A stretch of 64,000 bases of DNA from Rhodovulum strictum (GTDB taxonomy: Bacteria; Pseudomonadota; Alphaproteobacteria; Rhodobacterales; Rhodobacteraceae), in contig NZ_WJPO01000002.1 of NCBI RefSeq assembly GCF_009649175.1, positions 62,001 to 126,000 on the forward strand, written 5' to 3'. A model generated the notes under the pieces. It searched no databases. It was not told the origin of the DNA and saw only the letters and a program-made list of their open reading frames with translations. The position numbers and the translations under genes were made by a program. This document shows positions 43,064-52,875 of this stretch, in pieces (within the stretch, counting starts at the first letter, position 1; every line of letters begins with the position of its first letter).

Positions 43064-44125
43064 TCAATCGCAACCGACGCTGGCACGGGCCAGATCGAAC
43101 GCCTTGCGCATCACGGTCGGCAGGTCCGAGGGGCGGAAATCGCGGTGCGCGACAAACATGCCGCAACGGGGCGTGCAATCGGCGGGCAACTCGGCCACGC
43201 GCAGCGCCAGACGCAGGTGGAAATGGGTGAAGGTATGGCGCACCTCGGCCCCCGGATCGCGCCATTCGGCATCGGCGGGGGGGGCACAAACAGGCTCTGT
43301 TTCGGCCCAATCCGTGCCCGGCCAGCCCAGCATGCCGCCCAGAAGCCCGCTTTCCGGGCGGCGCTCCAGCAGCCACGCGCCATCGCTTCGGCGGCCGATA
43401 TAGGCGATGCCAAGCCGCGTGGGTTTCGGGGCTTTCGCCAGCTTGCGCGGCAGGTCGGCCGCGATGCCCTGCGCCCGCGCCGCGCAGGGCGTGCGCAGCG
43501 GGCAGATGCCGCAGGCCGGGCGTTTCGGCGTGCAGATCGTCGCACCCAGATCCATCACCGCCTGGGCATGGTCACCGGGGCGCAGCATCGGCGTCAGCCG
43601 GGCCGCCAGTGCGGTCAGTTCCGGCTTGGCGGTCGGCAGGGGCGTTTGCACCGCGAAAAGCCGCGCCATCACCCGTTCCACATTGCCATCCACCACCGTC
43701 TCGGCCCGGTCAAAGGCGATCGCGGCGATCGCGGCGGCGGTATAGGGGCCGATGCCGGGCAGGGCCAGCAGCCCGTCGCGGCTGTCGGGAAAACGCCCGC
43801 CATGGTCCCGCGCCACGGCCCGCGCGCATTTCAACAGGTTGCGCGCCCGCGCGTAATATCCAAGCCCCGCCCATTCGCCCATCACGGCCGCATCCTCGGC
43901 CGCGGCCAGCGCCTCGACATCGGGCCAGCGGGCGGTGAAGCGGTAGAAATAATCGCGCACCGCGGCCACGGTGGTCTGTTGCAGCATCACCTCGGACAGC
44001 CAGACCGCATAGGGGTCGGGCTGCACCCCCGCCGCCCGCGCCGCAGGCCCCACCCGCCAGGGCAGGTCGCGGGCATGCCGATCATACCAGTCCAGCAACG
44101 CCCGGCTCAGCTCCGCGTCACGCAA
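43064..44125 (-). CDS. mutY: A/G-specific adenine glycosylase
   Basis: A 353-residue repair enzyme that removes adenine opposite 8-oxoguanine. It has the helix-hairpin-helix LPGIGPYTAAAI with catalytic Asp146 (VVDGNVERV), Glu45 in SEVMLQQTTV, and the 4Fe-4S cysteines Cys198, Cys205, Cys208 and Cys214. A C-terminal NUDIX-like domain (about 235-345) recognises 8-oxoguanine. The start is divergent from the DUF721 gene 84 bases away. Confidence 0.95.
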   Translation of the reverse strand: MRDAELSRALLDWYDRHARDLPWRVGPAARAAGVQPDPYAVWLSEVMLQQTTVAAVRDYFYRFTARWPDVEALAAAEDAAVMGEWAGLGYYARARNLLKCARAVARDHGGRFPDSRDGLLALPGIGPYTAAAIAAIAFDRAETVVDGNVERVMARLFAVQTPLPTAKPELTALAARLTPMLRPGDHAQAVMDLGATICTPKRPACGICPLRTPCAARAQGIAADLPRKLAKAPKPTRLGIAYIGRRSDGAWLLERRPESGLLGGMLGWPGTDWAETEPVCAPPADAEWRDPGAEVRHTFTHFHLRLALRVAELPADCTPRCGMFVAHRDFRPSDLPTVMRKAFDLARASVGCD

Positions 44126-44209
44126 TCTTTATGCCCCCGCCCCGGTCATTTGTCTGGCTGCCCGCCCTCCTGCCGCTTAAGCTAGGCGCAGGCAAGCGAA
44201 AGGACAGGC

Positions 44210-44728
44210 ATGGCCAGGCCGGGCGACAGTCACAGCCGACGCAGGCGGGGGTTCGAACCCGCGGCGACGCTGCTGGCCAAGCGCATCCGCAACGCGGGCG
44301 AGAAGCGTGGCTTTGCCGTGTCGCGCGTGCTGACCCATTGGGCCGAGATCGTGGGCGAGGACACCGCCCGCATCGCCCGGCCGGTCGAGGTGAAATATGG
44401 CCGCGAAGGCTTTGGCGCGACGCTGACGCTGTTGACCACGGGGGCCAATGCCCCGGTGCTGGAAATGCAGAAGGACACGATCCGCGCCAAGGTGAACGCC
44501 TGTTACGGCTACAACGCCATCGCGCGTATCCGGCTGACGCAGACCGCGCCCACGGGCTTTGCCGAAGGCCATGCGCAGTTCGCCCCGGCCCCGAGACCCG
44601 CCCCGGCCCCGCCCGATCCGGCCATCGCGACAGAGGCCGCCGCCCTGTCCGGCGACGTGCATGACGAGGGGTTGCGCGCAGCCCTTGCCGCGCTTGGCCA
44701 AAACGTCCTATCCCGCCCGAAACGCTAG
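44210..44728 (+). CDS. DUF721 (DciA-like) protein
   Basis: A 172-residue basic protein of the DUF721 family, with GFEPAATLLAKRIRNAGEKRGF and VLTHWAEIVGEDTARIARPVEVKYG. In many bacteria this family includes DciA, which loads the replicative helicase, and alphaproteobacterial members are thought to share that role. The C-terminal third (about 120-145) is a Pro/Ala linker. It lies 13 bases before the DsbA-like gene. The helicase role here is by family only. Confidence 0.85.
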   Translation: MARPGDSHSRRRRGFEPAATLLAKRIRNAGEKRGFAVSRVLTHWAEIVGEDTARIARPVEVKYGREGFGATLTLLTTGANAPVLEMQKDTIRAKVNACYGYNAIARIRLTQTAPTGFAEGHAQFAPAPRPAPAPPDPAIATEAAALSGDVHDEGLRAALAALGQNVLSRPKR

Positions 44729-44741
44729 GGAGTCCCGTTCC

Positions 44742-45404
44742 ATGATCCGCATCCTTTCGCTCTCGCTTGGTCTTGTGGCGCTGGCCGCCCTGGGCGGGCT
44801 GTGGCTGACCTCGGCGCCAAGCCAGGCGCCCGGCCTGTCGCTGACGCCGGTTCCGGCCGCCCATGCCGAGACGGCGCCGCAGATCGAGTCCTTCACGCTG
44901 GGCGATCCCGATGCGCCGATCAGGCTGGAGGAATACGCCTCGTTCACCTGCGGGCATTGCGGCGCCTTCCATGACGAGGTCTTCAAGCAGCTCAAGGCGG
45001 AGTATATCGACACCGGCAAGGTGCATTTCACCTATCGCGAAGTCTATTGGGACCCTTACGCGATCTGGGCCGGGCTTCTGGCGCGCTGTGGCGGCGAGAT
45101 GCGGTTCTTCGGGATCGTGTCCACGATCTACCAGAAACAGCGCGACTGGATCGACCCGAACAACCCTCAGAAGACCGCCGAAAACCTGCGCCAGATCGGG
45201 CGTGCGGCCGGACTGGGCAATGACCAGATGGAAGCCTGCCTGAGCGATGCGGCGCTGGCCGCCGCGCTGCGCGACCATTCGGCCGAGATGACCAACAAGG
45301 CCGGGGTCAGCGCGACCCCCTCGCTGGTGATCGACGGGCAGCTTTACAAGAACATGCGCTACCGCGATCTGAAGAAGATCCTCGACGACAAGCTGGCCGG
45401 ATAG
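44742..45404 (+). CDS. DsbA-family thiol:disulfide interchange protein
   Basis: A 220-residue periplasmic thioredoxin-fold protein. The N-terminal segment MIRILSLSLGLVALAALGGLWL is a signal or anchor. The redox motif Cys70-Gly-His-Cys73 sits in YASFTCGHCGAFH, and the cis-proline loop is SATPSLVIDG. It resembles the DsbA/BdbD group with a helical insertion (85-170). The start at 44742 follows AGGGAG. Its substrates are unknown; downstream CoA-transferase seems unrelated in function. Confidence 0.9.
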   Translation: MIRILSLSLGLVALAALGGLWLTSAPSQAPGLSLTPVPAAHAETAPQIESFTLGDPDAPIRLEEYASFTCGHCGAFHDEVFKQLKAEYIDTGKVHFTYREVYWDPYAIWAGLLARCGGEMRFFGIVSTIYQKQRDWIDPNNPQKTAENLRQIGRAAGLGNDQMEACLSDAALAAALRDHSAEMTNKAGVSATPSLVIDGQLYKNMRYRDLKKILDDKLAG

Positions 45405-45407
45405 CCC

Positions 45408-46565
45408 ATGGCGGCGCCGCTTGCCGGATTGCGGGTCGTCGAACTGGCCCGCATCCTGGCCGGCCCCTGGGCTGGTCAGGTTCTGGCCGATCTGGGCGCC
45501 GAGGTCATCAAGGTCGAGTCGCCCGAGGGCGACGATACCCGCCGCTGGGGACCGCCCTTCGTGGAACGCGACGGCGACCGATCGGCTGCCTATTACCATT
45601 CCTGCAACCGGGGCAAGCGGTCGGTCGCCTGCGATTTCCGTACGCCCGAGGGACAGGCGCTGGTGCGCGATCTGGCCGCCGGGGCGGATGTGGTGATCGA
45701 GAACTTCAAACTCGGCGGTCTTGCGAAATACGGGCTGGATTATCATTCTCTGTCCCGGCTCAACACGGGTCTGATCTATTGCTCGATCACCGGCTTCGGG
45801 CAGGACGGCCCCTATGCCCACCGGCCGGGCTATGATGCGATCATTCAGGGCATGTCGGGGCTGATGTCGATCACCGGCACGCCGGACGGCCAGCCGCAAA
45901 AGGTGGGCGTGGCGGTGGCCGACATCTTTACCGGAGTCTATGCAGCCACCGCGATCCTGGCCGCGATTCATCAGCGGCAGACAACGGGGCGTGGCCAGCA
46001 GATCGACATGGCGCTGTTTGATGTGGCCACGGCGATCACCGCGAACCAGGCGATGAACTACCTGACCACCGGGCAGGCGCCGCAGCGGATGGGAAATGCC
46101 CATCCCAACCTCGCACCCTATCAGGTTTTCGACTGCGCCGACGGGCATATCATCATCGCGGTCGGCAATGAGGGGCAATTCGCGCGGCTTTGCGCGCTGC
46201 TGGGGCTTTCCGCTCTGGCGGCCGATCCCGCCTTTGCCACCAACCCGGACCGGATCGCGAACCGCGCGGCGCTGATTGACCGGCTTCAGGCCGCGACCCG
46301 CCGCTTTGCCCGCGCCGATCTGCTGACAGCCTGCGAGGCGCAGGGCGTGCCCGCCGGGCCGATCAACGATCTGGCCGAGGTCTTTGCCGATCCGCAGATC
46401 CGCCATCGCGGGCTGGTCGCAACGCGCGACGGCGTGTCGGGTGTGCGCACGCCCATCGTCTTTTCCGACGCAGAGCTTGCGCTGGACCGGGCCGCGCCGA
46501 AACTGGACGAGGATGGCGCTGCGATCCGGCAGGAACTCAGCCGCCGCCAAGCCCCAGCCGATTGA
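45408..46565 (+). CDS. CaiB/BaiF-family (class III) CoA transferase
   Basis: A 385-residue CoA transferase. Family features are [33 protein letters not shown] at the start, [15 protein letters not shown], and [27 protein letters not shown], where Asp (GYDA) is the acyl-anhydride residue near position 143. It transfers CoA between carboxylic acids; the acid is not deducible. The gene is three bases after the DsbA-like gene. Its last 29 bases overlap the 3' end of lpxK on the other strand. Confidence 0.92.
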   Translation: MAAPLAGLRVVELARILAGPWAGQVLADLGAEVIKVESPEGDDTRRWGPPFVERDGDRSAAYYHSCNRGKRSVACDFRTPEGQALVRDLAAGADVVIENFKLGGLAKYGLDYHSLSRLNTGLIYCSITGFGQDGPYAHRPGYDAIIQGMSGLMSITGTPDGQPQKVGVAVADIFTGVYAATAILAAIHQRQTTGRGQQIDMALFDVATAITANQAMNYLTTGQAPQRMGNAHPNLAPYQVFDCADGHIIIAVGNEGQFARLCALLGLSALAADPAFATNPDRIANRAALIDRLQAATRRFARADLLTACEAQGVPAGPINDLAEVFADPQIRHRGLVATRDGVSGVRTPIVFSDAELALDRAAPKLDEDGAAIRQELSRRQAPAD

Positions 46566-47538
46566 AAAAAGTCTCTATCCCGGCCCAATCCGCGATTTCC
46601 AGCCGCACCGGAACCGTCAGCACCTTTTGCCGGAACCCGGGCGGCAGGCGCACCGCGTCCTTTTCGGTGGTCACCAGTTGCGCGCCGATCAGCCTGGCCT
46701 CGGTTTCCAGCCGTGTCATCAGGGCGGGCGTCAGCGGCTGGTGATCCTCCAGCGCCTCGGCCCGCATCAGCCGTGCGCCCAGCGCCTCGACCGTGGCAAA
46801 GAACTTTTCGGGATGGCCGATGCCCGCAAAGGCCAGCACCCGCAGCCCCGCCCAGTCCATGCCGGTTTCCAGCGGTCTCAGCGCACCGATCAGATGGGGC
46901 AGGCGCAGCCCCGAACCCCAGACGGACGCGAAATGGCGCTGGGCCGGGGCCGGGCCGATCGACAGGACCAGATCGGCGCGGGCAAGACCCGTGGGTACCG
47001 GTTCGCGCAGCGGCCCTGCGGGGATCACGCGGCCGTTGCCGAACCCCTTGGCGGCATCGACCACGACAATGGACAGATCCTTGGCCAGCGCCGGGTTCTG
47101 CAAGCCGTCATCCATCAGGATCGCCTGTGCCCCCGCCGCCACCGCCGCCCGCGCGCCCGCCGCCCGGTCGCGCGCCACCCAGACCGGCACGAAGGCCGCC
47201 AGCAAGAGCGGCTCGTCGCCGACATCCGCGGCGCTGTGGCGGCGCTCTTCGACCCTGACCGGGCCCGTAAGCCGCCCGCCATGGCCGCGGCTGACCACAT
47301 GCGCCGCGACCCCGCGCGCCGCCAGACGCTGCGCCAGCGCGATCACGGTGGGCGTCTTGCCGGTGCCGCCCGCATTGATGTTGCCCACGCAGATCACCGG
47401 CACGCCAACCCGTTCGGGCGTACCCCGCCGCAGCCGCCGCGCGGTGCCCAGCGCGTAAAGCGCTCCCAGGGGGGCCAGCGCGCGGGCCGCGATCCCCGGC
47501 GCGTCGGGCGGGTTGAACCAGAAACCCGGCGGCCGCAT
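46537..47538 (-). CDS. lpxK: tetraacyldisaccharide 4'-kinase
   Basis: A 333-residue inner-membrane-associated kinase that phosphorylates the 4' position of lipid A precursor. The P-loop [17 protein letters not shown] spans 52-68 with Lys61. [35 protein letters not shown] and RADLVLSIG are the usual family motifs. A hydrophobic N-terminal helix (about 15-33) anchors it. It starts with a one-base overlap on the waaA-like stop. The 3' end overlaps the convergent CoA transferase by 29 bases. Confidence 0.95.
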   Translation of the reverse strand: MRPPGFWFNPPDAPGIAARALAPLGALYALGTARRLRRGTPERVGVPVICVGNINAGGTGKTPTVIALAQRLAARGVAAHVVSRGHGGRLTGPVRVEERRHSAADVGDEPLLLAAFVPVWVARDRAAGARAAVAAGAQAILMDDGLQNPALAKDLSIVVVDAAKGFGNGRVIPAGPLREPVPTGLARADLVLSIGPAPAQRHFASVWGSGLRLPHLIGALRPLETGMDWAGLRVLAFAGIGHPEKFFATVEALGARLMRAEALEDHQPLTPALMTRLETEARLIGAQLVTTEKDAVRLPPGFRQKVLTVPVRLEIADWAGIETFFNRLGLGGG

Positions 47539-48704
47539 CAGCGCGCCCCCGCAAGGTCGAGGGCTTCGAGCATCCGGCGCACGATGCGGTCGGTGGCCAT
47601 TGCGCCATCGGTCGAGACCTCCCAGGCGGCGCTGGCCATCTTGGCGGCGCGGTCGGGCGACAGCAGGTCGGCGACCGCCTCTGCCAGCATCCGTTCATCG
47701 CGCACCAGCCGGGTCGCACGCGCGGCGGCAAGCCGCTGGAAATGCGCGGCATGGGTGTCCGTGGCCGGGCCATGCACGATGGCCGAGCCCAGCGCGGCGG
47801 CGTGATAGGGGTCGGGGCCGCCTTCGCCCGCAAGCGTGCCGCCGACAAAGGTGATCGGCGCAAGCCGCAGCCAGAGCCCCAACTCGCCCTCGGTATCGGC
47901 GATCTGAATCTGGGTCTCGGATTCGGGCTCCTCATCGTCGGAGCGCAGCGCCACCACCCAGCCCTCGTCGCGCAGATGCTGCGCCAGCGCCGGACCGCGG
48001 GCGGGATCATCGGGGACAAGGAACAGCAACAGCCGGTGCGCCTGACGGATCCCGCGGGCATGGGCCGCGATGATGACGGGTTCTTCGGTCGGACGGGTAC
48101 AGGCGGCCAGCCAGGCGGGGCGTCCGCCCATCAGGCGGGCAAGAACCTCTCGCTCTGCCTCGCTGCAACGCAGGACCGCGCTGCCTTCGGATAGCGGACC
48201 GCAGGGGCTGAGCTGGACCGACGAAACCCCCATCGCCCGCAACTGATCGGCGCCTTGCCGGGTCTGGGCATAGATCCGGTCGAAGCGGCGCAGCAGACGC
48301 CGGATCATCCCGCTGCCCAGCCGCCAGCGTCGGCGCCATGCCTCGGGCAGGTCGCGGGCGATCAGGAAAAGCGTGCTGCCGCGGGCATGGGCATGCGCCG
48401 CCGTCGTCATCGGCAGGGTCTCGGGGTAGAAGATGCAGATGTCGGGCCGCCATGCCGCGAGGAAATCGGCGGCGCCGCGCGCCGTGTCACGCGGGGCGGC
48501 GCAATGATGCAGCGCAGGCATCCGCGCGCCGGTCCTGTTCGGCGGCGCGTCATCGCCGGTCACCAGAAAGGTCAGTCCCTGCCGCTCGGCATGCAGCATG
48601 CGGATCAGTTCGGCAGCGGCAGGCCATTCCGCGGGCGGCGGCGCGTGCAGCCAGACCACCGGGCCCTCGGGCCGCGCCGCCGGTTCCTGCCCCCCACCCG
48701 CCAT
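47538..48704 (-). CDS. waaA: divergent Kdo transferase (WaaA/KdtA-like)
   Basis: A 388-residue GT30-type glycosyltransferase expected to add Kdo to lipid A. The N-domain [18 protein letters not shown] keeps the His-Ala-x4-Glu pattern of the usual HAVSVGE, so the catalytic glutamate seems present. But the ESELWPN motif is replaced by YPETLPM, and the N-terminal membrane anchor of about 30 residues is absent. The C-domain has [29 protein letters not shown]. It precedes lpxK with a one-base overlap. A specificity different from standard WaaA is possible. Confidence 0.78.
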   Translation of the reverse strand: MAGGGQEPAARPEGPVVWLHAPPPAEWPAAAELIRMLHAERQGLTFLVTGDDAPPNRTGARMPALHHCAAPRDTARGAADFLAAWRPDICIFYPETLPMTTAAHAHARGSTLFLIARDLPEAWRRRWRLGSGMIRRLLRRFDRIYAQTRQGADQLRAMGVSSVQLSPCGPLSEGSAVLRCSEAEREVLARLMGGRPAWLAACTRPTEEPVIIAAHARGIRQAHRLLLFLVPDDPARGPALAQHLRDEGWVVALRSDDEEPESETQIQIADTEGELGLWLRLAPITFVGGTLAGEGGPDPYHAAALGSAIVHGPATDTHAAHFQRLAAARATRLVRDERMLAEAVADLLSPDRAAKMASAAWEVSTDGAMATDRIVRRMLEALDLAGAR

Positions 48705-48715
48705 CCGCGCCGCTT

Positions 48716-48961
48716 TCAGGTTCCGAGTTCCTCGGTCGGCCCGGCCTCGGCCTCTTCGTCGCGCAGCCGATGGATATGGGCGATGAAATAGCGCATATGG
48801 GCGTTGTCCACGGTGCGCTGGGCCTCGGCCTTCCAGGCCGCATGGGCGCTGGCATAGTCGGGGAACATGCCGACGATATGAATGTCGTCCGTGTTGCGAA
48901 ACACCGTGCGGCCGGGATCGACCAGTTCGCCGCCGAACACCAGATGAAGGCGCTGGGTCAT
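48716..48961 (-). CDS. DUF4170 protein
   Basis: An 81-residue soluble protein of the DUF4170 family, with LHLVFGGELVDPGRTVFRN, HIVGMFPDYASAHAAWKAEAQ and MRYFIAHIHRLRDEE. I chose the second ATG (48961) because the AAGGGGG ribosome site touches the first ATG at 48967 directly. It is found next to lpxK/waaA in alphaproteobacteria and lies 11 bases before waaA here. No activity is known. Confidence 0.85.
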   Translation of the reverse strand: MTQRLHLVFGGELVDPGRTVFRNTDDIHIVGMFPDYASAHAAWKAEAQRTVDNAHMRYFIAHIHRLRDEEAEAGPTEELGT

Positions 48962-49041
48962 CGTCATCCCCCTTGGGTCTGCCTTGCCGTCAGCCGCACC
49001 CTAGACCAAGCAAGGGGGGCGCGAAAGGGCGCATCGGGGCG

Positions 49042-49815
49042 TCAGGCCAGCCGCGAGATCACCTCGTCATGCAGCGGCGGCGGCGCGGCGATCACCCCGC
49101 GCGATACCGGGATCGCGGTATTGAAGGCCAGCGCGGCACCCGCCCGGTCGGTGACCCGCGCGCCCGCCTCGGTGACGATCAGGCTGCCTGCCGCGGTGTC
49201 CCAGTCCCAGCTGTCGCGCAGGGTCAGCATCGCGTCGAACCGCCCCTCGGCCACCAGGCACAGCCGATAGGCCAGCGAGGCGCGCAGCGAACGGTGGACA
49301 GAGGGCGGCGGCCCCGACCAGTGCCGCGGCTCAAGCGCCGGGCGCGAGGTCAGCACCGCGGCGCCGTCAAGCCGCGCCCGCCCGCTGGCCCGGATCGCCG
49401 CGCCGTTCAGCGTGGCGCCGCCCCCGGCGGTTGCGGCGTAAAGCTTGTCCAGCATCGGCAGATAGACCGCGGCGGCCACCACCCGGCCCGCCTCGGCCAC
49501 GGCCAACGCATGGGCAAAGGACTTGTCGCCCTCGATGAAGGCGCGGGTGCCGTCCAGCGGATCGACCACGAAAAGGCGCTCGGCGCCCAGCCGCGCGGGG
49601 GTATCCTCGGTTTCCTCGGACAGCCAGCCATAGCCCGGCCGCGCTGCCATCAGACGCTCGCGCAGCATGGCGTCGATTTCCAGATCGGCCTCGGTCACGG
49701 GGCCCTGATGGCCGGGCTTTTCCCAGACGCGCAGCCTGCGTTTCCAGTGGCGTTCGGCGATCATGCCTGCGGCCTCGGCCGCCTCGATCAGCAGCGCAAG
49801 GTCAGTCGCCGGCAA
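49042..49815 (-). CDS. cysQ: 3'(2'),5'-bisphosphate nucleotidase (inositol monophosphatase family)
   Basis: A 257-residue metal-dependent phosphatase. The metal site motifs are EETEDTPARLG, DPLDGTRAFIEG and SWDWDTAAGSLIVTEAG. CysQ recycles PAP from sulfate assimilation; a plain inositol monophosphatase specificity cannot be excluded from sequence. The SWDWDTAAG form of the second motif and the wider organisation fit the CysQ group. The start overlaps the pmbA stop by 14 bases. Confidence 0.85.
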   Translation of the reverse strand: MPATDLALLIEAAEAAGMIAERHWKRRLRVWEKPGHQGPVTEADLEIDAMLRERLMAARPGYGWLSEETEDTPARLGAERLFVVDPLDGTRAFIEGDKSFAHALAVAEAGRVVAAAVYLPMLDKLYAATAGGGATLNGAAIRASGRARLDGAAVLTSRPALEPRHWSGPPPSVHRSLRASLAYRLCLVAEGRFDAMLTLRDSWDWDTAAGSLIVTEAGARVTDRAGAALAFNTAIPVSRGVIAAPPPLHDEVISRLA

Positions 49816-51148
49816 GCGTCAGCCCCTCGACCAGCAGGCTTGGCACCCGATGCGACTTGTGATCACGGGAATCGTTGGCCGGAACGATCCGGCGCAGCAT
49901 GTCGGGCAGGCTGCCGGCGATGGTGCATTCGTTGACCGGCCAGGCGATCTGCCCGTTCTCGACCCAGAAGCCCGCAGCGCCGCGCGAATAATCGCCCGTG
50001 GTCGGGTTGATCGTGCTGCCGATCATCGAGGTCACCAGCAGCCCGGTGCCCATCTCGGCGATCAGGTCGTCGCGCGAGCGCGTGCCCGGCGTCAGCGTGA
50101 CATTGCCCGCCGAGGGCGACGGCGGCGAGGAGACGCCGCGCGCGGCATTCGCGGTGCTTTCCAGCCCCAGCTTGCGCGCGGTGCCCAGATCCAGCACCCA
50201 TCCCGCCAGCACACCGTCCGCGACCAGCGCGCGCCGCGCGGTCGCCAGCCCCTCGCCATCGAAGGGGCGCGAGCCTGAAATGCGCGGGCGCTGCGGTTCG
50301 GCGATCAGCGACAGGCCCGCGGGCAGCACCGCCTGCCCCATCAGATCGCGCGCCCATGAGGCGCCGCGCACGATGGCGGTGCCGTTGATCGCCGACAGCA
50401 GATGCCCGATCAGCGATGCGGCCACACGCTCGTCGAACAGCACCGGATAGGCGCCAGTCCTGGGTCTGCGCGGCGCGGCGCGTTCGATCGTGCGTTCCCC
50501 GGCAATGCGGCCGATTTCTTCGGGGCCGGGCAGATCGGCCTGAAAGACCCGCGCCTCGTGGCACCAGTCGCGTTCCATCCCCGTGCCCTCGCCGCAGATC
50601 GCGACGCAGGATGTCGAGCGGATGGTCCGCTCGTATCCGCCCGCAAAGCCGTTCGTCGCGGCCAGAAACAGCCGCTGCCGGTGATAGCCCGCGCCCGCCG
50701 ATTCGATCTGGGTGATGCCCCGGACGGCACGCGCGGCGGCCTCGGCCCGGCGCGCATCCTCTTCCAGCGTGCCGGGTTCGGGTTCGGCTGCGGGATCGGC
50801 CAGTTCCAGCGCGGCGATGTCGATCTCTCGGGCGATCTGGCCGGACTCGGCCAGCCCCACGGTCGGATCCTCTGGCGCCTCGCGCGCCATGGCGACGGCG
50901 CGTTCGGCCATCTCGGCCAGCGTCGCGGGCCGCGTGTCCGAGGCCGAGACACAAGCCTGCCGCCGCCCGATCAGCACGCGCAGCCCGATCTCAGTGCTTT
51001 CGGCGCGCTCGGCCTGTTCCAGCCGCCCGCCGCGCACGTCGATCGACAGCGACGCCTCTGCAACCGCCAGCGCATCCGCCGCGTCGGCACCGGCCTTGAT
51101 CGCGGCATCCAGCAGCGCGGCGGTCAGCGTTTCGATTGTGTCTGGCAT
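49802..51148 (-). CDS. pmbA: TldD/PmbA-family metallopeptidase subunit (TldE)
   Basis: A 448-residue protein of the TldE/PmbA half of the TldD-TldE protease. It has the family layout, with a long N-terminal domain (1-215) and a C-terminal beta domain with GTAIVRGASWARDLMGQ, FDGEGLATARRALVADGVLAGWVLD and NPTTGDYSRGAAGFWVENGQIAWPV. TldE lacks the zinc motif of TldD, as here. The pair processes modified peptides and unfolded proteins. The TldD partner is not in the window. Confidence 0.93.
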   Translation of the reverse strand: MPDTIETLTAALLDAAIKAGADAADALAVAEASLSIDVRGGRLEQAERAESTEIGLRVLIGRRQACVSASDTRPATLAEMAERAVAMAREAPEDPTVGLAESGQIAREIDIAALELADPAAEPEPGTLEEDARRAEAAARAVRGITQIESAGAGYHRQRLFLAATNGFAGGYERTIRSTSCVAICGEGTGMERDWCHEARVFQADLPGPEEIGRIAGERTIERAAPRRPRTGAYPVLFDERVAASLIGHLLSAINGTAIVRGASWARDLMGQAVLPAGLSLIAEPQRPRISGSRPFDGEGLATARRALVADGVLAGWVLDLGTARKLGLESTANAARGVSSPPSPSAGNVTLTPGTRSRDDLIAEMGTGLLVTSMIGSTINPTTGDYSRGAAGFWVENGQIAWPVNECTIAGSLPDMLRRIVPANDSRDHKSHRVPSLLVEGLTLAGD

Positions 51149-51233
51149 CGGGCCTCCGGCGAAGACTGTGGCGTTCAGTTAGGCCGCGCCCACCCCCCGC
51201 GCAAGCCCGCGCGAGGGGTGGGCAGCCGCGCGC

Positions 51234-52736
51234 TCAGCGCAGCCGCTGGCCGTTCGCCACCACCTGACCGTCGGGCGTGACCTCGATCTGCGAACTCAGC
51301 GTGTCGCCCTCGCCGGTGGGTCGGGCGAACATGCCCAGCATCATGCGCATGCCCATTGCCTGATCCGGCGGGACCAGCCCCATCGCCACAAGCCGGTCAA
51401 GCAGCGTGTTCCCCCCCGCAAGCCGCAGCGCGATCCCGCCGGTGGGCCGGGGCATCCCGTCAAACGTGACCTTGTCGGAATTGTCGAAGACAAAGGCTCC
51501 GTTGCCGGTCAGTTCCACCCCGGCAAGGCTGAGCTTCAGATCCTTGACGTTCAGCTCGTGCAGTTCGGCGGGCGCCTCGGGTGACTGGGCAACCGCCGGG
51601 TTGGTCAGGTCGGACAGAAGCCGCACCTTGCCCGCCAGGTCGATCACCAGCGTCGCCGGATCGCGCGGCAACTGTCCCGAGGGGTCGAACATGGCCCAGA
51701 TGCCGTCGCTGACCGTCAGCCCGGCAATCCGGGTCAGCAGCCCGAAATCAGAGGGCGCCGCGCTCTGGACCATGGGCATGCGGAAGCTGAAGGCGCTGTC
51801 GTCAAAGGCGACGTCGATCCGGGGCAGCGGCAGCGCCGAACCGGAAATCCCGATCTGCCCCTTGGTCGAGCGCACATCATACAGCATGCCGCCATCGGCC
51901 AGCGCGAAATCCAGCGTCCCGGGCCCAAGCGTTGCCGCGACATTCGTGGTCTCGCCCGCCTGCGCCATGTCGACGGCATAGGCCATGCCGCCATGGGCGA
52001 TCTTGCCGGTCGAGGCGAAACCCGCCGCCAGCATCGCGCCCAGATCGGTGCTCGGCATCGCCGCGGGCACCGTGCTGGCCGAGGACGCGACCAGATCGGT
52101 CATCTCGCCGCCCAGCTTGAAACGCGCCCCGTCCTCGGGATTGGTCGCATTCATGTCAAGCCGCGCGGTGGCGGCGTTCAGCACACCCTCGATCCGGCCG
52201 GTCGCGCCCTCGGCCATGGTGTAGCCGCCGGAAATCCCGCGCGCCGACATCTGCATCGCCATGTCCATCGGCTGGCCATCGACCAGCATCTGGTCGAGGG
52301 TAAACGACGCCTCGGGCGCGGCGAACTCATAGGCGATGGCGCTGGCATTGCCGCGGGCGGTCATGCTGAGATCGCGCTGGCGCAGCGTCATCTTCATCTC
52401 GACGCGCTCGCCCGTCTCGGATGTCGATGACACGACCAGCGGATAGTCCGGCGCAAGGCGGATCGACACCGACCCGTCGCGGTTCTCGGTAAAGGCGATG
52501 TCGCCCATCGCGCCCGAGGCCGAGCCGGTGGCGGTTTCCATCGCCATGGTCACGTCACGGACGGTCAGGGTGTCGCCCGACTTCGTTTCGCTGCCGGAAA
52601 TGGTCTGGCCGGACCTCTCGGCCAGCGCCTTCCACGAGGCCCAGACCTCGGCGGCGGTCAGATCAGCCCAGGCCGGCGCGGCGATGGCCAGCGCGGCGAC
52701 GATGGCCCCGGCAGAGGCCGAGATGCGCAGCAGCAT
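51234..52736 (-). CDS. exported DUF2125 protein
   Basis: A 500-residue protein with a signal peptide ending at WADLTAAEVW. The mature part is a long series of beta strands typical of DUF2125, with three or more repeats of strand-rich units, and closes with the LVPPDQAMGMRMMLGMFARP and SSQIEVTPDGQVVANGQR segments. It is probably periplasmic or attached to the outer membrane. The function is unknown; related proteins resemble AsmA-like lipid-transfer barrels only loosely. It is divergent from the SDR gene. Confidence 0.85.
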   Translation of the reverse strand: MLLRISASAGAIVAALAIAAPAWADLTAAEVWASWKALAERSGQTISGSETKSGDTLTVRDVTMAMETATGSASGAMGDIAFTENRDGSVSIRLAPDYPLVVSSTSETGERVEMKMTLRQRDLSMTARGNASAIAYEFAAPEASFTLDQMLVDGQPMDMAMQMSARGISGGYTMAEGATGRIEGVLNAATARLDMNATNPEDGARFKLGGEMTDLVASSASTVPAAMPSTDLGAMLAAGFASTGKIAHGGMAYAVDMAQAGETTNVAATLGPGTLDFALADGGMLYDVRSTKGQIGISGSALPLPRIDVAFDDSAFSFRMPMVQSAAPSDFGLLTRIAGLTVSDGIWAMFDPSGQLPRDPATLVIDLAGKVRLLSDLTNPAVAQSPEAPAELHELNVKDLKLSLAGVELTGNGAFVFDNSDKVTFDGMPRPTGGIALRLAGGNTLLDRLVAMGLVPPDQAMGMRMMLGMFARPTGEGDTLSSQIEVTPDGQVVANGQRLR

Positions 52737-52875
52737 GTGTTCCCTTTCATGGCAGGATGTCAGACCTGAATGTCGGTGCTTGGCCGGGGGGAGTCAACGC
52801 CACGTTGCTCTGGTCTGCCGCCAGAGGCTGGGCTAGGACTTGGCCCGAGGCATTGTGCTGACGATGAGGGGTAAC

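Noticed and set aside
44118-46550. An 810-codon minus-strand open frame.
   Set aside because: Antisense to the DUF721, DsbA-like and CoA transferase genes; composition is that of a GC-rich shadow frame.
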